A DNA stretch of 64,000 nucleotides from Mycobacterium sp. DL99 (GCF_004762045.1 NZ_SJOM01000007.1:5445798-5509797), one strand, 5' to 3'; shown: positions 1 to 8,916, numbered from the stretch's first letter. The notes: generated by a model from the letters alone, not told the origin. Numbers and translations: made by a program.

Positions 1-308
1 ATCGACACGGCCGAATTCACGTTCACCACCGCCTGGACCCCGGTGGGTGTGATGTTGAGCCGCTCCACCCGCCCGACCCGCACGCCGCGCAGGGTGACGT
101 CCTGATTGGGCAGCAGGCCGGCGGATTCCGGCAACTCGATGGTGATGCGGTAGCTGGAGTCGAAAGGCTTGACCCTCAGCGCCCCGATCATCAGGTAGGC
201 GCCGGCCACAACGAGGGTCATCACCAGCGCGCCGGCCGACAGCCAGGCTCGGCGCCGGTACCCGGCCCGGACCACGCCGACCACGAAATCCGCGAGTGCG
301 TTGATCAT
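1..308 (-). CDS. mceF: Mce family protein MceF, locus 1 (3' end cut by window edge)
   Basis: This is the N-terminal part (about 102 codons) of the sixth Mce subunit of locus 1. It begins with ATG at 308, overlapping the mceE stop in an ATGA junction, so the two are translationally coupled. The visible protein has a short basic start, one membrane segment at about residues 20-42, and then the opening of the MCE/MlaD domain with a typical VTLRGVRVGRV stretch. MCE proteins assemble into a periplasmic tube that carries lipids between the outer mycomembrane and the YrbE permease. The rest lies outside the window, so the length and C-terminal domain cannot be judged. The identity follows from being last in the canonical yrbEA-yrbEB-mceA-F order. 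Confidence 0.9.
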   Translation of the reverse strand, partial: MINALADFVVGVVRAGYRRRAWLSAGALVMTLVVAGAYLMIGALRVKPFDSSYRITIELPESAGLLPNQDVTLRGVRVGRVERLNITPTGVQAVVNVNSAVS

Positions 309-1546
309 CGTGGCGCCTCCGCCGGTGCCGGTGCCGGAACCTCCCCAGGCGGTGGCCCGGCAGGAGCCTCGGGTGCGGGAACGATCGCGCCGGGCTCGGT
401 CGGGCTCGGGATCACCGGCATCTGCGGCACCGAAGGGCCGCGGCCGACGACGCGCTCCTGCAGGCGCAACAACGTGTACTGCAATGAGCCGACCAGCTGA
501 TGCCAGTTGTACCGCTTGGGGCCGTGCAATCCCGGATCACCCGCGAACCCGATATCGGGAATCGACCCGAGAATCAGTCGGTCGATGCTGGCGCGCACCG
601 AAAGGCCACTGCCGGAAGTCGCTTTCACCAAGGGCGGCATCATCCGGTTGAGCGCGTACAGCGAGGCATCGGGAGCGAGCGCCACATCATTCCAGGCGCC
701 CGCCACCTTGTTGGCATCGGCGATCACGCTGCGCCCGCTGGTGTCGGTGCCCGCGACAGACGGGAATTTGCGCAATTGCGCCGAGGTGTCGCCGATCTGG
801 GTGATCAGATCCGCGATCTGGGTGGTGTGCTCGGCCAACGTGTTCGTAGCCGGCCCGGCCGCATCCATCAACTCACTGACGGTCTGGTTCTTGTCTTCGA
901 TCTGCCGCAACAGCCGCGATGTCTCGGTCATCGCGGTCGAAAGTTGGTCGGAGCGGGCGTTCAGGGTGCCCAGCGTGTGGTTTGTCTTGGCGATCAGATT
1001 GCCGAACGCCTGGCCCTGGTCACCGGTGGCCTTACCCATACCGTTGATGATGTTGGTGAAGTTACGGACCGCACCACCGTTGACCAGGATCGCCGCCGAA
1101 CCCAGCAGCGATTCGACGGTCGCGGCGGCCTGTGTCGAATCCAGGTCGATGGTGTCGCCGTCCTTGAGCAGTGGCGCGTTCGGGTCGACCGGGGTCGGCG
1201 GCCTGAGCGAGACGAACACATCTCCCAGCGGTGTCGCCGAACGCAATTCGGCCTCGGTGCCATGGGGCAACCGGACACCATCCATGATGCGCAGGGTGGT
1301 CACCGCGGTGTAGTTGCTGGCCACCATCGACTCGAGCTCGCCCACATCGGCACCGGCCAACTTCACCTTGGCATTGGCCGGCAGGTTCAGGGCATTGGCG
1401 AATATCGCGGTCAGCTTGTAACCGCCCGAGCCGACGCCGGGCGCCGGCAACGGCAGGCTGGCCAGGCCCTCGGAGGCACATCCCGAGATCGTCAGGCAGG
1501 CCGTCATCACCACGGGCAGAACGTATTTGCGCACCGGTCTGATCAT
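305..1546 (-). CDS. mceE: Mce family lipoprotein MceE, locus 1
   Basis: This 413-residue protein is the lipoprotein subunit (Lpr type) of Mce locus 1. The chosen ATG at 1546 overlaps the mceD stop as ATGA. An in-frame start 84 bases upstream would run inside mceD and lacks a signal sequence. Residues 1-23 form a lipoprotein signal with the lipobox TISGC, the acylated cysteine being Cys23. The MCE domain follows (about 40-120), then a helical region (about 170-330), and the C-terminus is rich in Pro, Ala and Glu. MceE lipoproteins anchor the substrate-binding tube in the envelope. Compare locus 2, whose MceE lacks a lipobox. Confidence 0.92.
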   Translation of the reverse strand: MIRPVRKYVLPVVMTACLTISGCASEGLASLPLPAPGVGSGGYKLTAIFANALNLPANAKVKLAGADVGELESMVASNYTAVTTLRIMDGVRLPHGTEAELRSATPLGDVFVSLRPPTPVDPNAPLLKDGDTIDLDSTQAAATVESLLGSAAILVNGGAVRNFTNIINGMGKATGDQGQAFGNLIAKTNHTLGTLNARSDQLSTAMTETSRLLRQIEDKNQTVSELMDAAGPATNTLAEHTTQIADLITQIGDTSAQLRKFPSVAGTDTSGRSVIADANKVAGAWNDVALAPDASLYALNRMMPPLVKATSGSGLSVRASIDRLILGSIPDIGFAGDPGLHGPKRYNWHQLVGSLQYTLLRLQERVVGRGPSVPQMPVIPSPTEPGAIVPAPEAPAGPPPGEVPAPAPAEAPR

Positions 1547-2661
1547 CTCTGTCCCATCGCCGCCATGCCGTCGAGCATGTAGGACAGCCCGAAGTCGGGA
1601 CCGAAGTCCTGCACGGTTCCGGTGCTGCACCCCAACTGGCGCAGCCCCATCATGTTGCAGACCTCCTTGACGGTCTGCGAATCGAAAAGCACCTTGTCCA
1701 CCAGGACGTGGGCCCGCGCCGAGCCATTCGTCTGGTCGACGATGTTATAGATGTTGTCCAGCGTCAGCGGCGCGAGATCGAGGAACTCGGCCAGATCTCG
1801 CCGCTGGTCCACCGTTGCGGTCAGCGCGGTATTCCCGTTGAGGACAATCTGTTTGACCTCGTCGCGGTGCGTCTGCAGCACTTCGCCCACCTGGGTGATC
1901 ACCTCGTTGATCTTCTTGCCGGTGGTGCCGCTGCCGAAGTTCTCGTCGGCCAGGATCTGGCTGAGCTGACGTACCGACGAACCGAATTCCCGCAGCGTGG
2001 CGTCGTTGCGGGAGGCCGCCTCGAACAGCGAGCTCAGGTTGCGCACAATCGTAGTGAGCTGGTCGCGGGTCACCGCTCCACGATCGGAACTGAGCCGCAA
2101 CGCGTCTGACAGTTCACCGAGGGCGTCCTTCATCTGCTGACCGTTGCCGTCGGCGATCGCCGCACTGGCATTGACGACGTCCCCGATGGGTCCGTTCCCC
2201 TTGCCGTCACCCTTCAACGAGGAGGACAACTTGTCCAATACATCCAGCACACGGGCGAACTCGACCGGCGTCTTGGTCCGATTCAGACCGATCGTGTCGT
2301 GATTCTGCAGTGTCGGCCCGCCCCGGTAGGCCGGGGTCAGCTCGATCTGGCGGTCGGTGAGGATCGAATTGGAGATGGTGACCGCCTGCGCGTCGGCCGG
2401 CACCTGGACATCCTTGTCGACGGTGAACTCGACCTCGACATAGTTGCCCTTGGGCGTGATCTTGTTGACGCTGCCGACCTTCATACCGAGCACGGCGACC
2501 GTATTACCCTCGTAAAGCCCTGCCGCGCTGTCGAACTGGGCCGTCACCGTGATGGTATTGGTCCGCTCCTTCACAAACCACCAGCCGGTGCCGACGACTG
2601 CGGCGATCAGCACCGCACCGGCGGCGCACAGGGCCAACACCTTGCTACGGAGCACCCTCAT
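1543..2661 (-). CDS. mceD: Mce family protein MceD, locus 1
   Basis: This 372-residue MCE-domain subunit starts at ATG 2661 (MRVLRSK...), overlapping the mceC stop by four bases. A membrane anchor lies at about residues 8-30 and ends in TGWWF. The MCE domain covers about 37-120, with the VAVLGMKVGSV strand that marks the family. A long alpha-helical region follows, rich in Leu, Ala, Gln and Asn, which in this family forms the hydrophobic channel. The protein ends without a proline-rich tail. It belongs to one tightly coupled operon, and its job is lipid transport as part of a hetero-hexamer with MceA-F. The substrate cannot be told from sequence. Confidence 0.92.
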   Translation of the reverse strand: MRVLRSKVLALCAAGAVLIAAVVGTGWWFVKERTNTITVTAQFDSAAGLYEGNTVAVLGMKVGSVNKITPKGNYVEVEFTVDKDVQVPADAQAVTISNSILTDRQIELTPAYRGGPTLQNHDTIGLNRTKTPVEFARVLDVLDKLSSSLKGDGKGNGPIGDVVNASAAIADGNGQQMKDALGELSDALRLSSDRGAVTRDQLTTIVRNLSSLFEAASRNDATLREFGSSVRQLSQILADENFGSGTTGKKINEVITQVGEVLQTHRDEVKQIVLNGNTALTATVDQRRDLAEFLDLAPLTLDNIYNIVDQTNGSARAHVLVDKVLFDSQTVKEVCNMMGLRQLGCSTGTVQDFGPDFGLSYMLDGMAAMGQR

Positions 2662-3731
2662 TTGCAGTCCTTGTAGTACTGGATCATGTTGAACTGTTTG
2701 GCCCGGCCACTGATCGCACACATCCAGGAGTCGATCAGCAACCCGTTGCCGACGTGCATCTCCCCGGCATTGCCATTGCCGGTGGCGTTGGCGAGTCCGC
2801 GCAGGGCCACCGGACCCGACTGCAGGACGCTGCGCAGCAGATCGTCGTGCTGACCCAACATGTTCGACAGGTCGCGCAGGTTCGTCAGCAGCTGCTCGAG
2901 CTGTGGCCGGTCGTCCACCACGATGCCGGTGAGGGTCTGGACCAGATTGGTCAGGGCCGCGAGCATGGCCTGAAATGACGCCCGGCGCATGACGAATTCG
3001 CCGACCAGGTCGTTGCCCTGGTTGACCAGGCTGCCGATCGTGGCCTGCTGGCGACGCAGAGTGTTGCCGACCAGGTCAGTGGTTTCCAGCAGGGAACCCA
3101 GCTGGTTCCGCCGGTCGGCGATGATGGTCGCCAGGGTGTGGGTGTTCTGCAGCGCCCGCGGCACCACTGCCGGCAGGCCCTCCATCTGCTTGCCGAGGAT
3201 GCTCAGCGTCTGGGCGAACTTGTCGGAGTCGACCTGCTCAAAGGTGGTGGTGACGTCCCCCAGCGCCTCCTGCAGGTCATACGGCACCTCGGTGTGAGTG
3301 AGGTCAAAGGTGTTGTCGGGCAGGGAACCTGAGCCCGCGGGCTGCAGGGCCAGATAACGCGAGCCCAAGATGGTGGTGATCTTGATGACTGCCCGGGAGT
3401 CCTTTCCGAGCGGAACGTCATCGCGCACCTTGAGTTTGGCCTCGACGTGGTCGCCGGCCAGCTTCATGCTCTTGACCTCGCCCACCGGCATGCCGGCAAC
3501 GGTGATGGGGTTACCGGCCTTGAGCGCAGCGGCCTGCTGGAACCGCGCGGTGTACTGCCGGTAGCCGACATCGGCGACCTTGACGATCAACATCGCCCCG
3601 ATCAGAACGGCCACCACGGCGATCGCGATGATCCCGAGCCGCGTCCGGTTGTAGCTCTCCAGTGGACGGCGCGGTTTCTTCGGTGCCTCCGGCACCGTCG
3701 GTGTCTCCGGTTTCGTCAGCTGATCAACCAT
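2658..3731 (-). CDS. mceC: Mce family protein MceC, locus 1
   Basis: This protein of 357 residues starts at ATG 3731, giving an eight-base overlap with the end of mceB. A longer in-frame start at 3839 would lie deep within mceB and adds only low-complexity Arg/Pro/Ser sequence. Residues 1-30 are a cytoplasmic, Pro/Lys-rich segment, longer than in the neighbouring subunits. A membrane segment follows at about 32-52, then the MCE domain with ITVAGMPVGEV, then the helical region. The C-terminus carries several cysteines (near WMCAISG and YYKDCK) that could form disulfides outside the membrane. It is part of the locus 1 transporter. Confidence 0.92.
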   Translation of the reverse strand: MVDQLTKPETPTVPEAPKKPRRPLESYNRTRLGIIAIAVVAVLIGAMLIVKVADVGYRQYTARFQQAAALKAGNPITVAGMPVGEVKSMKLAGDHVEAKLKVRDDVPLGKDSRAVIKITTILGSRYLALQPAGSGSLPDNTFDLTHTEVPYDLQEALGDVTTTFEQVDSDKFAQTLSILGKQMEGLPAVVPRALQNTHTLATIIADRRNQLGSLLETTDLVGNTLRRQQATIGSLVNQGNDLVGEFVMRRASFQAMLAALTNLVQTLTGIVVDDRPQLEQLLTNLRDLSNMLGQHDDLLRSVLQSGPVALRGLANATGNGNAGEMHVGNGLLIDSWMCAISGRAKQFNMIQYYKDCK

Positions 3732-4779
3732 TGGCCAAATTCCTGCATTTGGGGGTGTACTGCGCCTTGTTCCCCGGGGTGGCGGCGTCGACGATGATCG
3801 GTGTGACGTCGTTGAGGCCTGGGAAGAATCCCGTCGCATTCAGGTCGCACGCATAGGTGGTGGCGTACGCGCCCTCGTTGGTCATCCGGGCGAATCCCTT
3901 GAGCAGCAGCGGGAGATTCGCGCCGGTAAACGCCAGTTGCGGTTCGATGCCCACCATGTGCGAGACGAACCCGGGTTCCCGGGTCACGAGCTCGTTGAGT
4001 GACGGGTACACCTGATCGCTGATGGTCGACAACTGGCGCACCACTTTGGAGATCGAACCCAGCGAGTCCACCATCTCAGGCCGGCGGGCGTCGAATGTGG
4101 CGACCATTCCCCGGGTTTGGGTGATCACCTCGTCGAGACTGTCGTTGTGCTCGGCCAGGTTCTTGGCCACCGCGTTCAGATTGTTGATCACCTCTCCGAG
4201 TTCCTGGTCCCGTCCGGCGAAGGAATCCGTCAGCTGCGCGGTCTGGTCTACGAGCGCGACGATCGAGGAATTGTCGCCCTGCAGCGAGGCGATCACTCCT
4301 TTGGTGAGATTGTCGGCGTCGCGCGGGTTGAGCACGCTGAACAGCGGCTCATACCCGTTGAGCAGCGTCCCGACGTCGAAGGACGGATCGGTCTGTTCGA
4401 CGGGGATGACGCTCCCGGCCGGAAGCGGGCCGGGGTCACCGATATTGCCCAGCGACAAGCCGAGATAACGCTGCCCGACGATGTTCTGGTAGGTCACCGA
4501 GGCGGCGGTCCGGCCGTACATCGGTTGGTTGTCCTGCACCACGAACGACACCTTGGCGAGGGCGCCCTGCAGTTCGATCTTCTCGACGCGCCCCACCCGT
4601 ACCCCGGCCATCCGGACGTCGTCACCCTCACGCAGGCCGAACACATCGGAGAACAGGGCGGCGTACGGCACGGTCTTGCCGGCCACGTCACGGCGCAGCG
4701 TGACATAGACGAGCCAGGTCAGCCCCAGCGCGACCACCATGAACAGCGACAGGCCGATCGTCGCACCGCGGTACCTCAT
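3724..4779 (-). CDS. mceB: Mce family protein MceB, locus 1
   Basis: This 351-residue protein begins at ATG 4779 (MRYRGATIGLS), in an ATGA overlap with the mceA stop. The open frame extends 57 codons further upstream, but that part is antisense-like Gly/Arg/Ala sequence inside mceA and is not part of the protein. A membrane anchor (about 7-27) precedes the MCE domain (about 35-115, with VRMAGVRVGRV) and a long helical domain. Cysteines near YACDLN and TPKCRN at the C-terminal end suggest a disulfide. Role: second subunit of the Mce lipid-transport tube encoded here. Confidence 0.92.
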   Translation of the reverse strand: MRYRGATIGLSLFMVVALGLTWLVYVTLRRDVAGKTVPYAALFSDVFGLREGDDVRMAGVRVGRVEKIELQGALAKVSFVVQDNQPMYGRTAASVTYQNIVGQRYLGLSLGNIGDPGPLPAGSVIPVEQTDPSFDVGTLLNGYEPLFSVLNPRDADNLTKGVIASLQGDNSSIVALVDQTAQLTDSFAGRDQELGEVINNLNAVAKNLAEHNDSLDEVITQTRGMVATFDARRPEMVDSLGSISKVVRQLSTISDQVYPSLNELVTREPGFVSHMVGIEPQLAFTGANLPLLLKGFARMTNEGAYATTYACDLNATGFFPGLNDVTPIIVDAATPGNKAQYTPKCRNLANG

Positions 4780-6215
4780 CGGCCTCCCTCTCCAGAAACG
4801 GGTTGTCCGGCGGCGGGTGCGGCCTCCGCGGGCAGCAGCGGGCCGCCCGGGGCCACCGGCGCGACCGGCGACAGTGGCACCTGCGGGGGCGGCGCCGGCA
4901 TCAGTGCAGGGTTCGCCGTTCCCGGCACCGGTCCGGACGCCGGCATCCACGGCGGCAGCGGCGGATTCGGGTCGGACAGGTCGGGGTTCGGATTGACCAA
5001 CGGCGGACCGACCGCGACGAGATTCCCATTGGCGCCCAGCGCCGTTCCGGGAGGCGGCATCAGATCAGCCGGTGGCTGAAAGTTCTGCGGCAACAGCACA
5101 TCCGGTAGCGAGGGCCGGGTCGGCACCAGCGGGGCGGTGAAGCAGCTGGGCCCCTTGAGCCCGGCGTACTGCGGGCAGTCGGCACGGGTGTAGGCGTAGC
5201 TCGGCGTCAACGAGAGGTTCACCCGCATGTTGCCGATGTCATGGTCGGACATCCAGACGTGCTCGAAGAACTTGCCCGACAGCTGATTGAGCTTGACGAA
5301 GGCCGGCACCCAGTTGTTGGAGGTGTCTGCCAGCACACCCAGAACCGGCGTCAGGTTCGACGTGGTCTTCGCCAGCTGGTCGGCGTGGTTGCCGAGCGCG
5401 GTGTGCGTCGTTCCCACGGTGTTGATCCCGCCGTTGATCATGGTGTTCAGCTGGGAGCGCTGCTCGACCAGGGTCTGCATCGGCTGCACCGCCTTGTGCA
5501 GGGCATCGAGCAGATCCGGCGCGGTCTGCTGCAGCCCGTGGGTCGCGTCGATCAGTGCGGAGACCGTGGTCTGGCCGGGTTCGGTGGCCACCACCGAGTC
5601 GAGCTGATCGATCAGCCGGTTCAATTGCGCTCCGCTGGTGAGCAATTCGGTTCGGCGGTTCTCGGTCGCGGCGTTCACCGCGGCCAGGATGCCCACCGTT
5701 TTGTCCTCACGACCGCGCCCGGTGGCGGCCAGCACGTCGCGCAGCTTGCTGATCGTGGTCTGGAACAACACTGTCGGCAGTTCGGTGTCCTCGGGGATCT
5801 GTGCGCCCGCGGAGATCGCCGGAGCCGGTCCGTCGGAGCGGTCGACCAACTGCACCGACGACACCGCGAAGACGTTGCTGGGCACCACACGTGCCGTCAC
5901 CGTGTTCGGAATGGCGCCCGCGTATTCGGGGTTGAGGTCGATGTGGACGAAGTTGGGATCGCCGTTGGCGGCCGGGACGACGTCGTCGACCATCCCGACG
6001 AGCACGCCGTGATACTTCACGTCGGACCGCTGCGGCAGACCGTCGCCGACGTTGACCAGGGCGGCCACCACCGGCACCCGCGCGTCGAGCCGCCCGGTGG
6101 CCTTCACCAGAAGGAACGTCGAAATCAGTACTGCTACAACAAGTACGGCGGCACCACAGCCGAGCAGTTGACGGTCGGTCGGGCCACGCCCGTCCATTTC
6201 CAGCGAGTTGCCCAT
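4776..6215 (-). CDS. mceA: Mce family protein MceA, locus 1
   Basis: This is the first and longest MCE subunit, 479 residues. The ATG at 6215 directly abuts the TAG stop of yrbEB. An alternative ATG six codons downstream is possible. A membrane anchor lies at about residues 18-41. The MCE domain follows with the SDVKYHGVLVGMV strand typical of MceA, then a coiled helical region, and then a tail of about 110 residues extremely rich in Pro (from about residue 365). Such tails are typical of MceA and MceF proteins and probably extend through the cell wall. The gene opens the mce part of the operon immediately behind the two permease genes. The mce family number is not assigned because that needs a comparison across genomes. 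Confidence 0.92.
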   Translation of the reverse strand: MGNSLEMDGRGPTDRQLLGCGAAVLVVAVLISTFLLVKATGRLDARVPVVAALVNVGDGLPQRSDVKYHGVLVGMVDDVVPAANGDPNFVHIDLNPEYAGAIPNTVTARVVPSNVFAVSSVQLVDRSDGPAPAISAGAQIPEDTELPTVLFQTTISKLRDVLAATGRGREDKTVGILAAVNAATENRRTELLTSGAQLNRLIDQLDSVVATEPGQTTVSALIDATHGLQQTAPDLLDALHKAVQPMQTLVEQRSQLNTMINGGINTVGTTHTALGNHADQLAKTTSNLTPVLGVLADTSNNWVPAFVKLNQLSGKFFEHVWMSDHDIGNMRVNLSLTPSYAYTRADCPQYAGLKGPSCFTAPLVPTRPSLPDVLLPQNFQPPADLMPPPGTALGANGNLVAVGPPLVNPNPDLSDPNPPLPPWMPASGPVPGTANPALMPAPPPQVPLSPVAPVAPGGPLLPAEAAPAAGQPVSGEGGR

Positions 6216-7073
6216 CTAGCCGCCGAACCTCGCTCCTGAATCGACCGTCCACAGCGCCATGGTGAGCAGCATGTTCACGATGACCACCACGGTGATGCTG
6301 GCCCGCATGGCATGGCCGGCGGCCACGCCCACGCCCACCGGCCCGCCCGAGGCGTAGAACCCGTAGTAGCACTGCACCGTGGAGGCGATCCAGACGAAGA
6401 TGACCGCTTTCAGTACCGAGTAGAGGATGTCCTGCCCGGACAGCATGAGGCTGAAGTAATGCAGGTAGGAACCGGTCGAGCCGCCGCTGATCAGGAAGAC
6501 CACCAACTGGGTGGTCAGATAGCTCACTGCCAGGCAGAGCGCGTAAAGCGGGATCACCGCGACCACCGCGGCCATCAGCCGGGTGGTGACCAGGTACGGG
6601 ATCGGGCGGATCGCGATGGAATCGAGCGCGTCGATCTCCTCGGCGATGCGCATCGACCCCAGCTGCGCGGTGAACCGGCATCCGGCCTGTGTTGCGAAGG
6701 CCAGTGAGGCGGCGATCGGCGCCAGTTCACGGGTGTTCACCAGGGACGAGATGATGCCGGTGGCCGGGCCGAGCCCGAGGAGGTCGAGGAAGTTGTATCC
6801 CTCGATGCCGACGAGCGCCCCCATGGTGATGCCCAGCACCACCGCCACCCCGATGGTTCCGCCGCCGACCACGAGTGATCCGTTGCCCCAGGCGATGTCG
6901 GAGAGCAGCCGGACGAATTCTGCGCGGTAGTGCCGCAGCACGATCGGTACCGCTGCCAGTGCCCGGACGAAGAACACCATCATGTGACCCAGGCGCATCA
7001 CCGGCTTGGAGGCCCGTTTGTACAGCCGCACCCACGGCGCGAACAACGGTGGGACGAATGTGGAGGCCGTCAT
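6216..7073 (-). CDS. yrbEB: YrbE-type permease, second subunit, locus 1 (MlaE family)
   Basis: This 285-residue integral membrane protein is of the MlaE/YrbE permease family, the inner-membrane part of Mce lipid importers. Five or more hydrophobic segments are visible. Between them is the conserved cytoplasmic loop with MRIAEEIDALDSI, the family's EExDAL coupling helix that contacts the ATPase (MceG/MlaF type). The ATPase gene is normally unlinked in mycobacteria, and none is seen here. The gene starts one base after the yrbEA stop and ends flush against mceA, so it is in the same operon. Confidence 0.93.
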   Translation of the reverse strand: MTASTFVPPLFAPWVRLYKRASKPVMRLGHMMVFFVRALAAVPIVLRHYRAEFVRLLSDIAWGNGSLVVGGGTIGVAVVLGITMGALVGIEGYNFLDLLGLGPATGIISSLVNTRELAPIAASLAFATQAGCRFTAQLGSMRIAEEIDALDSIAIRPIPYLVTTRLMAAVVAVIPLYALCLAVSYLTTQLVVFLISGGSTGSYLHYFSLMLSGQDILYSVLKAVIFVWIASTVQCYYGFYASGGPVGVGVAAGHAMRASITVVVIVNMLLTMALWTVDSGARFGG

Positions 7074-7074
7074 G

Positions 7075-7944
7075 TCACAGCCCGACCCGGGGGAACAACA
7101 TGATGTAGAGCTGGCTGATCGCCACGTTGACCACCATCAGCAACAGAATCGATTCCACCACCGCCGCGTTCACGGAGTTCGCGACGCCGGTGGGGCCGCC
7201 TTTGGTGGACAGCCCCTTCTGACACGACACCACGGCCACGATGGCGCCGAAGATCACCGCCTTCAACAGAGCCACGATCATGTCACCGGTGGTAGCAAAC
7301 GAGGCGAAGGTTGCCACGAAGCTGCCGGGGGCACCGTTCTGGAAGTAGACGTTGAACAGGAAGCTCGCCAGGAAGCCGACGAAGCACACCACCCCGGTGA
7401 GCGCGACGCCGATCATGATCGCGGCGACGAAGCGCGGCACGACCAGCCGCTGAATCACCGAGACGCCCATGACCTCCATGGCGTCGGTTTCCTCACGCAT
7501 GGTCCGCGAACCCAGGTCGGCGGTGATCGCCGACCCGACCGCGGCGGCCATCAGAACGGCCGCGACCAGCGACGCGGCCTGCCGAATCACGGCCAGTCCA
7601 CTGGCCGCACCGGCCAGTGACGTCGCGCCGACCTGCCCGGCCAGCAGGGCGAACTGTATGGAGAGGGTGACGCCGATCGGTAGGGCCACCAGCACGGTGG
7701 GGAGCACGGCCGTGCCGGCCATGAAGGCACCCTGGCGGACGAACTCCTGCCATTGGAAGCGGCCCGTCACCAGGTCGAGGAAGAGAATCTGAACGGTCCG
7801 GACTCCGAGCACGAACTGGTCCCCGACCGTGGTGAGCGAGGCCAGCGGATGACGCCTGGCATAGCCGGTGGCCCAGTTCTCGATGGCGTCGATTCCCCGT
7901 TCCGAGTCGACCCCATCAGCCACGCTCTCGGGCGGCGCCGTCAT
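7075..7944 (-). CDS. yrbEA: YrbE-type permease, first subunit, locus 1 (MlaE family)
   Basis: This 289-residue permease is the promoter-proximal gene of mce locus 1. It begins with a hydrophilic stretch of about 45 residues, followed by the membrane domain. The coupling-loop motif TMREETDAMEVMG is clear, and the C-terminal part has the STKGGPTGVANSVN region shared by the YrbEA type. It should pair with YrbEB to form the permease fed by the MceA-F tube. No regulator gene lies directly upstream. Instead there is a 543-bp gap that must carry the operon promoter. Confidence 0.93.
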   Translation of the reverse strand: MTAPPESVADGVDSERGIDAIENWATGYARRHPLASLTTVGDQFVLGVRTVQILFLDLVTGRFQWQEFVRQGAFMAGTAVLPTVLVALPIGVTLSIQFALLAGQVGATSLAGAASGLAVIRQAASLVAAVLMAAAVGSAITADLGSRTMREETDAMEVMGVSVIQRLVVPRFVAAIMIGVALTGVVCFVGFLASFLFNVYFQNGAPGSFVATFASFATTGDMIVALLKAVIFGAIVAVVSCQKGLSTKGGPTGVANSVNAAVVESILLLMVVNVAISQLYIMLFPRVGL

Positions 7945-8487
7945 CCTCTCTCATTAAGCAGCAGAACCAACACAGATCCATCCCTCCCCAGGCAGAGATA
8001 TGGCCACCGCCGGCCGGATAACTCGCAGTGGTTGGCACCGTAGCGTCGGCGCTCATCCCCCGTCAATGTTTTGCCGAATTCTCATTCACTTAGCGAGATT
8101 GGCTCATCAATTTCCGGCAAATCCGTCGTCACCGCCGGCGCACCGCCACCGCCGCTCCCACGTGCGGGCGATCACTTGCCACTTCCCGTATCACGTGTAA
8201 ATGCAGTGCATTCAGGCCAAAGTGAGCGCCATTCGCATTGACGCCGACGTAAGGGCCACACCCCGAACGGTCAGGGATTCGCGCCCCACGGACAAACTCA
8301 CCACGGAATCAGTGCCCGGCATGCACGTTAACTTTGCCGATCGTGTCGAAACCGCGGAAAAAGTTGCCAGATCTTGCTGACGGGTGGCGCCCGGTACCCC
8401 TGCCGCGCCGTTGCGCCGAAGTCTACTGACTACAGGCGATGTCAGTCGGGTTTCGGAACATCTCGTGCGCGCACCGGCAGGACCCGC
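7945..8487. promoter_or_regulatory. 543-bp intergenic region upstream of mce locus 1, with a 13-base palindrome
   Basis: No convincing gene is seen here: short open frames lack ribosome sites and family resemblance. Base composition is lower in GC than the flanking genes in parts, especially about 8050-8360. The region must contain the promoter of the minus-strand mce operon and the downstream end of the minus-strand arsR gene. A perfect inverted repeat, AATGCA-G-TGCATT, sits at 8200-8212, about 260 bases upstream of yrbEA. It could bind a dimeric regulator, but no factor can be named. Confidence 0.5.
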
Positions 8488-8817
8488 TCAGTGGCGGCCG
8501 GATTCCCGGTTCGCCTGCGCCACGATCGCATCCAGCAGGCCCGGCATAGCGGCGTCCACGTCCCGCGTGCGCAGCCGCTGATAGATGTGCCCCTCGCTGA
8601 CCACCCGCTCGGTCAGCCCGGCGTCGCGCAAGATGTTGAAGTGGTGGGTCGCCGTCGACTTGTTGATGCCGTCATACAGCGCCGCGCACTTCACCGGCTC
8701 ACCGACCTCGTGCAAACGACGCACCATCTCCAGCCGGACCGGGTCCTGGAGGGCGGCCAGCAACTGAGGCAACGCCCCGACGGGACATTGCGCCTCGACC
8801 GCCGGAGCCTCTGCCAT
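8488..8817 (-). CDS. ArsR-family winged-helix transcriptional repressor
   Basis: This 109-residue protein resembles the ArsR/HTH_20 family: LAALQDPVRLEMVRRLHE at the start of the winged helix, and STATHHFNILRDAGL as the recognition helix (about residues 54-70), followed by a GHIYQRLR wing. No CxC metal site like that of ArsR/SmtB is present. The only cysteines are near residues 11 and 44, so a ligand other than a thiophilic metal is more likely. It is divergent from an MFS transporter, and two near-identical inverted repeats lie between the genes. This suggests that it represses both itself and the transporter until an inducer binds. Confidence 0.88.
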   Translation of the reverse strand: MAEAPAVEAQCPVGALPQLLAALQDPVRLEMVRRLHEVGEPVKCAALYDGINKSTATHHFNILRDAGLTERVVSEGHIYQRLRTRDVDAAMPGLLDAIVAQANRESGRH

Positions 8818-8841
8818 GCGCCCTCCGCCACCGGAAAATAA

Positions 8842-8859
8842 GTTTGATGAACGTCAAAC
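8842..8859. promoter_or_regulatory. Candidate ArsR operator 1 (GTTTGA-N6-TCAAAC)
   Basis: This is an 18-base inverted repeat with perfect six-base arms around a TGAACG spacer. It lies 25 bases upstream of the arsR start. A second copy at 8879-8896 differs at one position. Direct repetition of an inverted repeat between divergent regulator and target genes is the classic layout for an operator. Binding by the ArsR protein is inferred, not shown. Confidence 0.7.
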
Positions 8860-8878
8860 CGGGCGTAAGCTCAGCCAG

Positions 8879-8896
8879 GTTCGATGAACGTCAAAC
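8879..8896. promoter_or_regulatory. Candidate ArsR operator 2 (GTTCGA-N6-TCAAAC)
   Basis: This is the second copy of the operator-like repeat, start-to-start 37 bases after the first. It has one change in the left arm (C for T) and an identical spacer. The ATG at 8884 that would open the longest transporter frame falls inside this repeat. That is an argument for translation starting further downstream, at 8917. Confidence 0.68.
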
Positions 8897-8916
8897 CTAC
8901 CGGACGGGGCATGACG

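Noticed and set aside
1..7944. Assigning a specific mce family number (mce1, mce3, mce4 and so on) to locus 1
   Set aside because: Gene order is the same in all families and no diagnostic neighbour (such as mce1R, kstR or cholesterol genes) is present. A phylogeny is needed.
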